NCBI GenBank assembly: GCA_035995025.1 | Contig: DASYKY010000099.1 | Span: 1-64,000, forward strand | Reading direction: 5' to 3' | Length of the DNA: 64,000 bases | Source: Actinophytocola sp035995025 | GTDB taxonomy: Bacteria; Actinomycetota; Actinomycetes; Mycobacteriales; Pseudonocardiaceae | Part shown: positions 16,194 through 23,056 of the stretch, piece by piece | Layout of the letters: every line of letters begins with the position of its first letter | Position numbering within the stretch: position 1 is the stretch's first letter | Translations under genes and position numbers: made by a program | The notes under the pieces: generated by a model | What the model was told of the DNA's origin: nothing | Databases searched by the model: none | What the model saw: the letters and a program-made list of their open reading frames with translations, nothing else

Positions 16194-16991
16194 CTATTCG
16201 GTGAGGGCCGTGGCGGCGTCCGGCTCGAGGACGTGGAAGCTGAAGCTCTCCTCGAGATAGAGGGTCACGGCGTCGGCGTCGTGGTGGCTGTAGCCGACGG
16301 CGATGTCCTGTCCGAGCTCGAAGACGAAGTGCCCGCCGTCGAGGCTGGCGACGACCGCGCCGTCGACGCCCGGGGCGCGCAGTACCTTGCCACCGCCGAG
16401 GATCCGCCGCAGGTGATCCAGAACCAGCAGACCGCCACGCTCGGTGCTCTCCACGATCCGCCGATGACCGAGCGGCCCGATCACCATCGCGTAGGGCCCC
16501 TTGATGCCGGCCTCACGCAAGACGTCGACCGCCGCGGCCGCTGCGAGCGGGTAGTCCGCCGCCTCGGCGCCGAGCTCGGCGGCCGACGTGGCGGCGAGAC
16601 CGGTGAAGCCGACCTCGTCCCATCCGTGGAACACCGCCCGGTTCTCCAGAACAGCGACATCGTGGGCGGCCCGGTCCAGATCGCCGAACGCCAGGTCGGT
16701 CGCACCACGCTCGGCCGAGTCGAGCTCGTCCCGCGCGATGGTGAACGGCACCCGCACCTCCACCAGAGAGAGCACCTGCCGCTGCCGCACCAGCGCCGTG
16801 CCCGGACCGGCGTGGTTGACCGGCTGCACCCGCCCGAGGTTCGTCGCCGAGTAGTCCCAGCCGTGCGGGCCGGACACGTCCACGACGCGACGGGCGGCCA
16901 GGTGCGGAGTCAGCCGCTCTCGTGCTTCCTCGTCGATCTGCTTCCAGGCCGCCGCCGAGATCGGTGCCAGCTCTCGCGTCAGGTGGTCCAT
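16194..16991 (-). CDS. Family 1 encapsulin shell protein
   Basis: 265 residues, the normal length. Begins MDHLTRELAPISAAAWKQID, then ARRVVDVSGPHGW and further on GPYAMVIGPLGHRRI and GGHFVFELGQDIAVGYSHHD, the HK97-fold pattern of linocin M18/encapsulins. It assembles into a proteinaceous nanocompartment. The ATG has an excellent AAGGAGG ribosome-binding site 9 nt upstream and follows the cargo gene by 4 nt. A longer frame upstream overlaps the cargo gene in another frame and is rejected. The partner identifies the compartment as a hemerythrin type. Confidence 0.95.
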   Translation of the reverse strand: MDHLTRELAPISAAAWKQIDEEARERLTPHLAARRVVDVSGPHGWDYSATNLGRVQPVNHAGPGTALVRQRQVLSLVEVRVPFTIARDELDSAERGATDLAFGDLDRAAHDVAVLENRAVFHGWDEVGFTGLAATSAAELGAEAADYPLAAAAAVDVLREAGIKGPYAMVIGPLGHRRIVESTERGGLLVLDHLRRILGGGKVLRAPGVDGAVVASLDGGHFVFELGQDIAVGYSHHDADAVTLYLEESFSFHVLEPDAATALTE

Positions 16992-16995
16992 CCGG

Positions 16996-17553
16996 TCACT
17001 CCTCCTTGAGACTGCCGATGCGCAGTGACGGGTCCATGTTGAGCTGCCCCGCCTCCATCTCGCGTTGTTCGACATAGCGCCGCGGATCGACGTCGCTGGT
17101 GTCCAGTCCCCGGGTGCCCGCGTGCTCGGCCTTGAACGCGAGGAACCGGCGGCCGAGCTCGTCACGCAGGTCGAGGCCCGCGTTGCGGCGGAAGTCGGCG
17201 AGGCCGTCGTCCTCCTCCTCGGCCATGTGCTCGCTGTTGGCCGTCCTGGCCCTGCGCACGGCCGCATGCCACTCCGTGCTGCCCACCGGCAGCCGGGCGG
17301 CGTCGCGCACGCCGTCGCGGATGTCGTTGTGATCGCCGATCGCGTCGAGCGTCTCGGCCTCCGGATCGTCGCCGCGGCGGATCAGCTCGGGGTAGAAGAC
17401 CGCCTCCTCGGCGGCGGCGTGCACATCGAGGAGGTCGGCGAGCGGCCCCCACACCGCGGCCAGCTCCTGCGGATCGTCCAGCTCGTCCAACGCCGCGAAC
17501 TGGCGTCGAAACCACGTGTGGTCGTCCAGGATCAGGCTCGTGATGTCCGGCAT
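16996..17553 (-). CDS. Hemerythrin-like encapsulin cargo protein
   Basis: 185 residues, starting at the ATG of MPDITSLILDDH with GAGGG just upstream. Hemerythrin/HHE four-helix bundle residues: DDHTWFRRQF, LLDVHAAAEEAVFYPEL, GDHNDIRD and NSEHMAEEEDDG, which supply the His and carboxylate ligands of a di-iron centre. The last residues, DPSLRIGSLKEE, resemble the encapsulin targeting peptide (x-SLxIGSLK), which docks cargo to the inner shell. It is the first gene of the two-gene operon. Hemerythrin cargo is linked to oxidative or nitrosative stress protection in related systems. Confidence 0.93.
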   Translation of the reverse strand: MPDITSLILDDHTWFRRQFAALDELDDPQELAAVWGPLADLLDVHAAAEEAVFYPELIRRGDDPEAETLDAIGDHNDIRDGVRDAARLPVGSTEWHAAVRRARTANSEHMAEEEDDGLADFRRNAGLDLRDELGRRFLAFKAEHAGTRGLDTSDVDPRRYVEQREMEAGQLNMDPSLRIGSLKEE

Positions 17554-17681
17554 GCCCTCACGGTAAGACCGTTCGGCGCACTCCGCCCGTTCTCGGCCGG
17601 AGTCGTATCTCACCCGGCCCGCAGGCTTGCGCGGCGCGCGCCCGGGTACCTCGACCTGTCCGATTCAGCGGGAGGTCACTC

Positions 17682-17912
17682 ATGTCCGTGCTGCTGTCCC
17701 CCAACGCGCCGAAACCACTTCCACTGCCGAGGTCGGCCCGTGCCGTCGCGGTGGAGGTGCGCCGCCTCGCCGACAACGGCGAGCTGGCATTACCGCTGCC
17801 CGGCACCGGCACGAGTCGGCGGTGGGCGGCGCTCGCCACGCTCGGGCGCGCCCGCCGCGACGGCCGCGCCCTCGGCGGCCTCGCCGACCTGCTCGCCGCG
17901 CTCGGCGACTAG
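17682..17912 (+). CDS. Small hypothetical protein
   Basis: 76 residues with a clear ribosome-binding site (GGGAGG, 7 nt before ATG). Soluble, Arg/Leu/Ala-rich: AVAVEVRRLADNGELALPLPGTGTSRRWAALATL. The first about 55 residues recall the extreme N-terminus of a group of actinobacterial acyl-CoA dehydrogenase-like proteins (LPLPGxGxTxxRWxAL). If so, it may be a truncated remnant or a stand-alone domain; I cannot decide. Convergent with the Rieske gene. Confidence 0.6.
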   Translation: MSVLLSPNAPKPLPLPRSARAVAVEVRRLADNGELALPLPGTGTSRRWAALATLGRARRDGRALGGLADLLAALGD

Positions 17913-17928
17913 ACAGACCCGGGCGGAC

Positions 17929-18813
17929 TCAGCTGGCCGGCACATCCGGGAACGTGCGAACCTTCACCCGCAGCCGCCCCGCCGTCACCTGCCAGTCCAG
18001 TACCGGCTGCGGCGCGGTGGCCGGGCCGTGCACGACCGTGCCGTCCCGCAACCGGAACACGCTGCCGTGCCACGGGCACTCCACACAGGACTCACCGGCG
18101 ACCTCGACCAGGTCGCCCTCGTGCAGCGACGCCGCCAGGTGGCTGCACCGGTCGTGCAGCACCACGAAGCCGTCCCCGGACGACACCACCATCACCGGGA
18201 TCAGCCCGGCCTGCCGCCCAACCGGCTTCCCGTCGGCGAAGTCCGTCACCGGCCCGAGATCGCACCACTGTTCCGGCCCGGTGTGCGCGACCTCGGCGGC
18301 GTGGTTGGCGCCGAGCGCGTGCCGGAAGGCGAGGTCCCCACCCAACGTCGCGCCCAGCGTGGCGCAGGCGTAACCCGCCAGACCGGCCGCCACCCCGCCT
18401 CGCTTCCGGCCGGAACGCCGCAACAGCAGGGAAACCGTGTAACAGGCCAGCGCGGCCGAGTTCGCCGCCGCGTGGACCACGCCGATCCGCTGCTGCTCCT
18501 CGTGGCCGTCCGCGTAGTCCGCGAGCCCCGACATCGCGGCCGGCACGCTGCCCGCCAGCCCGAGCCCGATCAACCGGCTCGCACCGGGGTCGGGCGCGCC
18601 GGTCAGGTCCAGCAGCGCGGCCCCGGTGAAGCACCCCAGCGGAAACTGCGCCAACGCGGGATGCAGCGGGTGCCCCAGCCACACACCGTGCGCCGCGTCC
18701 TTGACCACCCCCGGCCGGAGCACGGCGTGCACCGCGTCGCGGACCGCACCGGCCACCCGGTCCAGCACGCGCGCTCGAGCGAGCTGGTCCACCACGTCTC
18801 CCCACTGCTTCAT
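17929..18813 (-). CDS. DUF2231 membrane domain - Rieske [2Fe-2S] protein
   Basis: 294 residues. The N-terminal about 180 residues are a DUF2231-type membrane domain (GHPLHPALAQFPLGCFTGAALLDL and three further hydrophobic helices). The C-terminal part is a Rieske domain with both cluster-binding boxes: C-S-H near 222 (DRCSHLAASLHEG) and C-P-W-H near 243 (CVECPWHGSVF). It is probably a membrane-anchored electron-transfer protein; the redox partner is not in the neighbourhood. Stand-alone. Confidence 0.9.
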   Translation of the reverse strand: MKQWGDVVDQLARARVLDRVAGAVRDAVHAVLRPGVVKDAAHGVWLGHPLHPALAQFPLGCFTGAALLDLTGAPDPGASRLIGLGLAGSVPAAMSGLADYADGHEEQQRIGVVHAAANSAALACYTVSLLLRRSGRKRGGVAAGLAGYACATLGATLGGDLAFRHALGANHAAEVAHTGPEQWCDLGPVTDFADGKPVGRQAGLIPVMVVSSGDGFVVLHDRCSHLAASLHEGDLVEVAGESCVECPWHGSVFRLRDGTVVHGPATAPQPVLDWQVTAGRLRVKVRTFPDVPAS

Positions 18814-18873
18814 GCCGTGCGGATAACCGTGCGAACGCCACCGAAACCCACGTGGTCCGGATCGCGCCGCGCC

Positions 18874-19881
18874 TCAGTCTTCGAGGAGGCGGATCACCGC
18901 CTTCTCGATGGCGCCGCGCAGGTCGCCGGACGCGAGCTCGTCAGGATCGTCGGGCACCCGGTCCGGTGCGATGGTGTCGCCTCGTTCCCACGCCGCGAGA
19001 ACCCGTGGGTCCACATAGGAACGACGGGCGACGGCCGGGGTGTTGCCGAGCTGCTCGGCGACGTGGACCATCACCGCTCGTTCCACCCGCTTGCGGGCGC
19101 GCTCGGACGCCGGCCGCGCCATGCCGGCCAGCTGGACGGCGGCCAGCACGGTCGCATGCCAGGTGCGGAGGTCCTTCGCGGTGAAGTCCTCGCCCACGAT
19201 CTCGCGCAGCCGGTCGTTGATGTCGTCGGCGTGCAGCTCGCGGCGATCGCGACCCACCCGATAGGTGAAGAGCCGCTCGTCGTCCTGCCGACCCCGGCGC
19301 AGGGCCGACACCAGAGCGGCCAGGCCGGGGTCGCGGACGCGCACCTTCCGCTCGACACCGCCCTTGGCCGGGTAGCGGAACCGGATGGCACCGCCGCGGA
19401 CGACGACGTCGCCGCGCAGCAGGGTCGCCACTCCCCTGGACCCGTTGTCCTGGGCGTACTCCTCACCGCCGGTGCGGAAGACACCGCGGTCGAGCATCCG
19501 CAGCGCCCCGGCGAGCACCCGCCGGCGGGTCAGCCCGGACGTCGCAAGGTCCGCCTCGACCACGTTCCGCAGCTCGGGCAGGCATGCGGCCAGCTCGACC
19601 ACCCGACGATGCTTCTGTTCGTCGCGGCTGCGCCGCCACTGCTCGTGGTACAGGTACTGTCGGCGGCCCGCGTCGTCCATGCCGACCGCCTGGACGTGAC
19701 CGTTGACGTGCGGGCAGATCCACACCTCGCGCCACGCCGGCGGAATCACCAACGCCCTGATGCGGTCGACGGTCTCCGGGTCACGCACCGGGCTGCCGTC
19801 GTGGTCCAGGTAGCGGAACCCCGTGCCGGACCTCTGCCGCCGGATGCCCTTGCCCCGGATGTTGCTGCGCCGCAGTCGCAC
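18874..19881 (-). CDS. DNA topoisomerase IB (poxvirus-like)
   Basis: I place the start at the GTG at 19881, giving VRLRRSNIRGKGIRRQRSGTGFRYLD, which aligns with usual family N-termini. The longer frame to 20022 is a poorly structured, repeat-rich extension without a ribosome-binding site. The family pattern follows: IPPAWREVWICP, GHVQAVGMDDAGRRQYLYHEQW, VLAGALRMLDRGVFRTG, DVVVRGGAIRFRYPAKGG, FTAKDLRTWHAT, and the nucleophile Tyr in ARRSYVDPRVL. It relaxes supercoils through a 3'-phosphotyrosine intermediate. The upstream region holds an inverted pair ACCCGCT/AGCGGGT (19894 and 19964). Start codon is uncertain. Confidence 0.88.
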   Translation of the reverse strand: MRLRRSNIRGKGIRRQRSGTGFRYLDHDGSPVRDPETVDRIRALVIPPAWREVWICPHVNGHVQAVGMDDAGRRQYLYHEQWRRSRDEQKHRRVVELAACLPELRNVVEADLATSGLTRRRVLAGALRMLDRGVFRTGGEEYAQDNGSRGVATLLRGDVVVRGGAIRFRYPAKGGVERKVRVRDPGLAALVSALRRGRQDDERLFTYRVGRDRRELHADDINDRLREIVGEDFTAKDLRTWHATVLAAVQLAGMARPASERARKRVERAVMVHVAEQLGNTPAVARRSYVDPRVLAAWERGDTIAPDRVPDDPDELASGDLRGAIEKAVIRLLED

Positions 19882-20045
19882 GAGGCGGGGAGTACCCGCT
19901 GACCTCAGCGGAAACGCGGTCGGCCGGGCGCGGCCGCCGCACGGCGGGGTTTGCCCGGACCTGAGCGGGTAACCCACCGTGCACAGCAATGCGGGTGTGC
20001 GGCACTCGGCATCCGCGACCATGACGATGAGCAGCGGAGGAGACA

Positions 20046-20333
20046 GTGACCGTTACCGGAGTCATCATGGCGATCGTCGTCGGTCTGGTCGTCGGCGCGC
20101 TGGGCAGGCTTCTCGTGCCCGGCAAGCAGAACATCCCGATCTGGTTGACGATCGCGGTCGGTATCGTCGCCGCTTTCGTCGGCACGGCACTGGCCAGGGC
20201 GATGGGCGTCCCCACTGCCACGTCCGGCATCGACTGGATGGAGCTGCTGGTGCAGGTGATCGTCGCCGCCGTCGGTGTGGCGCTGGTGGCCAGCCTTACC
20301 GGCCGCCGTCATCGAGGGTGGCTCAGGTCCTGA
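20046..20333 (+). CDS. GlsB/YeaQ/YmgE-family membrane protein
   Basis: 95 residues, GTG start with GGAGGAG close upstream. Three hydrophobic segments: VIMAIVVGLVVGALGRLLVPGKQ, IPIWLTIAVGIVAAFVGTALA and LLVQVIVAAVGVALVASLTG. The GALGRLLVPGKQ..P motif defines the transglycosylase-associated/GlsB stress-response membrane family. A 14-bp stem terminator follows. Confidence 0.92.
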   Translation: MTVTGVIMAIVVGLVVGALGRLLVPGKQNIPIWLTIAVGIVAAFVGTALARAMGVPTATSGIDWMELLVQVIVAAVGVALVASLTGRRHRGWLRS

Positions 20334-20376
20334 GCCCACCGGACTTGACCGAATACCGAGGACGCACAAGGAACTC

Positions 20377-20412
20377 GACGCGACCGCTGGATCGTCAACC
20401 AGCGGTCGCGTC
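20377..20412. terminator. Strong hairpin terminator
   Basis: GACGCGACCGCTGG and CCAGCGGTCGCGTC form a perfect 14-bp stem with an 8-nt loop, 43 nt after the GlsB-like gene. No U-tract, as is common in high-GC actinomycetes. Confidence 0.7.
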
Positions 20413-20433
20413 GTCATGTCGGTCCCGCCCTGT

Positions 20434-20490
20434 GCCCCTGTGCCCCTGTGCACTGTCGCGATGCACCTGTCGCGATGCACCTGTCGCGAT
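20434..20490. repeat. Short tandem repeats
   Basis: First an 8-bp unit (TGTGCCCC, twice plus a partial copy), then a 14-bp unit CTGTCGCGATGCAC at 20453, 20467 and, partially, 20481. Non-coding. It may reflect slippage; no function is apparent. Confidence 0.6.
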
Positions 20491-20530
20491 CCAGCGTTGC
20501 CGGGCCCGGCCTGGCCGTGCGGCAGGCGGC

Positions 20531-20773
20531 TCAGCGCGAGATCTTGCCGCGGCCCCGGCGGCCGACCTGGGCGCTCTTGCCCATCGCCTTCTGCGACTGC
20601 GAGAACGGCTTGCGCAGCCACCGGCCCAGTCGCCCCGGCGCCTTGCCCGCCACCTGCCCGCCGACTCCGACGGTCCGTTCCGCACCTCGCTCGGGGCCCC
20701 TGGACAGGCGCGGCAGCAGGAACGCGAGTATCAGCAGCAGTACACACACGCCGACAACGACACCGATGATCAT
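20531..20773 (-). CDS. DUF6411-like small membrane protein
   Basis: 80 residues from the ATG at 20773 (MIIGVVVGVCVLLLILAFLLPRL), which has a GGAGG ribosome-binding site 5 nt before it; the earlier in-frame ATG at 20803 lacks one. One N-terminal membrane helix is followed by a basic, Gly-rich cytoplasmic tail (GRLGRWLRKPFSQSQKAMGKSAQVGRRGRGK). Such proteins are widespread in actinomycetes and have no known function. It lies just downstream of the damaged catalase gene. Confidence 0.75.
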   Translation of the reverse strand: MIIGVVVGVCVLLLILAFLLPRLSRGPERGAERTVGVGGQVAGKAPGRLGRWLRKPFSQSQKAMGKSAQVGRRGRGKISR

Positions 20774-20830
20774 CGTTACCTCCAACGTCGAGAATTCGGT
20801 CAAACAGAGGGCTACCCGGCGCGGGCGACG

Positions 20831-21907
20831 TCATGCAAGAACACCGTGGGCACAGAAGCGGCGCGGCCCTACGCGTGCCGCCAGTGACCGGGCCGCTGGA
20901 CGAGAACCTGCTCGCCCTGTCAGGCGCCGTCTCCGCGCAGGAGTGCCTGCGTCTCCGGCAGGCCGAAGAACTGCGCGATGTCCAATGGAGTGCACGCCCA
21001 GCTTCGGCTTCCAGTGGAACTTGGCGAGCATCGTGTCCCCGTCGGCATCCCCGTCGGCGTTGACGAGGCGGAACGTGTGGACGCCGAAGCCCTCCATCGT
21101 CCGGTAGGTCAGGGGGATCGCACGGTCGGACATCTGCCACATGACGTGGTGGGTTGCCTCCGTGTGGGTCGAGACGAAGTCCCAGAACGTGTCGTGCGCG
21201 CTCTGCGCCTGCGGGATCTCCCGGTCCGGATGCGGCTTGGCCGCGTGAATGATGTCGGGGAACTTGATCCCGTCCTGGATGAAGAAGACCGGGATGGTGT
21301 TGCCGACGAGGTCGAAGTTGCCTTCCTGGGTGTAGAACCTCGTCGCGAAGCCAGGGGTGTCGCGGACGGTGTCCGCCGACCCCCGCGACCCGACGACCGT
21401 CGAGAAACGCACGAACACCGGCGTCTCGACACCGTCCCCGAGAAAGGCGGCCTTGCAGACGTCCGCGGCCGTGCCGTAGCCGACGAACACGCCGTGCGCC
21501 CCGTACCCGCGCGCGTGCACGACCCGCTCGGGGATGCGCTCGTGGTCGAAGTGCATGACCTTCTCCCGCAGGTGGTGGTCCTGCAGCAGCGTCGGTCCCC
21601 GCTCGCCCGCCTTCAGCGAGTGGTCGGTGTCGTGCAGCCGCGCGCCTGCCGACGTGGTGAGGTACTCGCCCTGCTGCCCCTTCGACAGCTGCGGGGCACC
21701 GGTCGGCACACCCGTCGGCGACACCGGGTCCGGTCCTGTCTGGTCCGGCTTGGGCGTCAGCGGCCCGCGCGGTTCGGCCGGTTCCTCGAGCGACGGCGGC
21801 TCGCTGCCCGGAGCGCCGGGGATGGGCGGGTTCACCAACTCGGCGACCTTCTCCACGGCCTTCTCCAGTGCCGCTCTGACTAGAGCGCCCGGCTTTCTCG
21901 TTGCCAC
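20831..21907 (-). pseudogene. Catalase (KatE-type), truncated
   Basis: GTG start at 21907 preceded by GAGGAGG. The N-terminal about 300 residues are a normal catalase core: extended N-terminus, KVMHFDHERIPERVVHARGYGAHG (distal catalytic His), FVRFSTVVGSRGSADTVRD, GFATRFYTQEGNFDLVGNTIPVFFIQD (conserved Asn), and GFGVHTFRLVNADG..FHWKPKLGVHS. Similarity stops at about 20990. The frame then runs about 50 residues into unrelated Arg/Ala-rich sequence, while another frame reads PLDIAQFFGLPETQALLRGDGA to a stop at 20920. The proximal heme-ligand segment (RxxxYxDTQ) and everything after it are missing, so no heme enzyme can form. A deletion fused it to foreign sequence. Confidence 0.8.
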
Positions 21908-21994
21908 TGCATCCTCCTCGCGCTTGGCGTGCCAGACGCAGTACCCGTGCACGTGCCGCCTACTCCGAGGCAGCGCGACGAGGGCCGCACCTGG

Positions 21995-23056
21995 TTACCG
22001 GAGGTTGTGCGCTTCGTGCAGCATCTGCCGGTCCTCACGGGCGTGCACGACGAAGGTGCGTGCCGTGGCGCCGGGGGCGCTGATGTCGAGGATGTCGAGG
22101 ACGTCGTCGGTTGCCGTGCCGGCTGGTTCGGACAGTGTCGTGCCGAGCCAGGCCAGCCGGTCGCACACCATGGCGCGGATCGCCGCGGAGTGCTCGCCGA
22201 TGCCGCCGGTGAACACCAGCGCGTCGAGGCCGCCGAGGACGGCGAGGCAGCCGCCCGCCTGTCTGAGGAAACGGTGCAGCCAGACCGAGAGCGCGAGCTC
22301 GGCGGCGGCGTCGCCCGCGCCCGCGCGGTCGAGAACCGTCGCCATGTCGGACGTGCCGGCGATGCCCTGCAGTCCGCTCTCGTGCTCGAGCACGGCGTAC
22401 AGGTCCTCGTCGGTGTGATCGGCGAGCCACAGGAGCGCGCCGGGGTCGACGGTGCCCGAACGGGTCGCCATGACCAGCCCGTCCAGCGGCGTGAAGCCCA
22501 TGGTGGTGACCACGCTGCGCCCGTCCAGGACCCCGCACAGCGACTGGCCGCCGCCCAGGTGGGCGATGAGCAGCCTGCGGGCGGCAGGGGCCGCCTCGGC
22601 GACGCGGCTGGTGGACCAGGCGTGCGACAGGCCGTGAAAGCCGTAGACCTGAACCTTCTCCCGCAGGCGGGCCGGCAGCGCGTAGGTGCGCGCCCCGGGC
22701 GGCATCGTGGTGTGGAACGTGGTGTCGAAGCAGGCGATCTGGGTGGCGTGCGGCCACTTGCGGCGGCACTGTTCGACGATGTCGAGCGCGTGGGACTGGT
22801 GCAGGGGCGCAAGCTCGGTGAGCCCCCGCAGCTCGGCCATGACCGCGTCGTCGACGACCGTGGCGCGCGTGCGGTGTCCGCCGTGCACGACGCGGTGCAC
22901 GACGACCCGGGGCCCGGCCCGGTCGGCGATGGCGGCGTCGAGATCGGGTGGCGAGGTCTCCCGGCCGTCGACCAGCCGCGTGAGCTTCACCGACGTCGAC
23001 CCGGCGTTGACGACGAGGACGTCGTCGAGCGAGTCGAGGGGTTCGAGAGCGGTCAT
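21995..23056 (-). CDS. ackA: Acetate kinase
   Basis: 353 residues, starting at the ATG that overlaps the phosphoketolase stop (ATGA). ASKHA-fold motifs: VLVVNAGSTSVKL, FDTTFHTTMP, VYGFHGLSHA, HLGGGQSLCGVLDGRSVVTTMGFTPLDGLVMATRSGTVDP and VFTGGIGEHS. It is shorter than typical AckA (about 400), mainly in surface loops, but all nucleotide and acetate-binding motifs are present. It converts acetyl phosphate made by the upstream phosphoketolase to acetate and ATP. Confidence 0.94.
   Translation of the reverse strand: MTALEPLDSLDDVLVVNAGSTSVKLTRLVDGRETSPPDLDAAIADRAGPRVVVHRVVHGGHRTRATVVDDAVMAELRGLTELAPLHQSHALDIVEQCRRKWPHATQIACFDTTFHTTMPPGARTYALPARLREKVQVYGFHGLSHAWSTSRVAEAAPAARRLLIAHLGGGQSLCGVLDGRSVVTTMGFTPLDGLVMATRSGTVDPGALLWLADHTDEDLYAVLEHESGLQGIAGTSDMATVLDRAGAGDAAAELALSVWLHRFLRQAGGCLAVLGGLDALVFTGGIGEHSAAIRAMVCDRLAWLGTTLSEPAGTATDDVLDILDISAPGATARTFVVHAREDRQMLHEAHNLR

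Noticed and set aside
17065..19902. Long plus-strand frame over the hemerythrin, Rieske and topoisomerase genes
   Set aside because: It runs over four well-supported genes on the other strand and shows no protein family features.
19882..20022. N-terminal extension of topoisomerase IB
   Set aside because: Contains inverted repeats and no ribosome-binding site, and the family normally starts at the later GTG.
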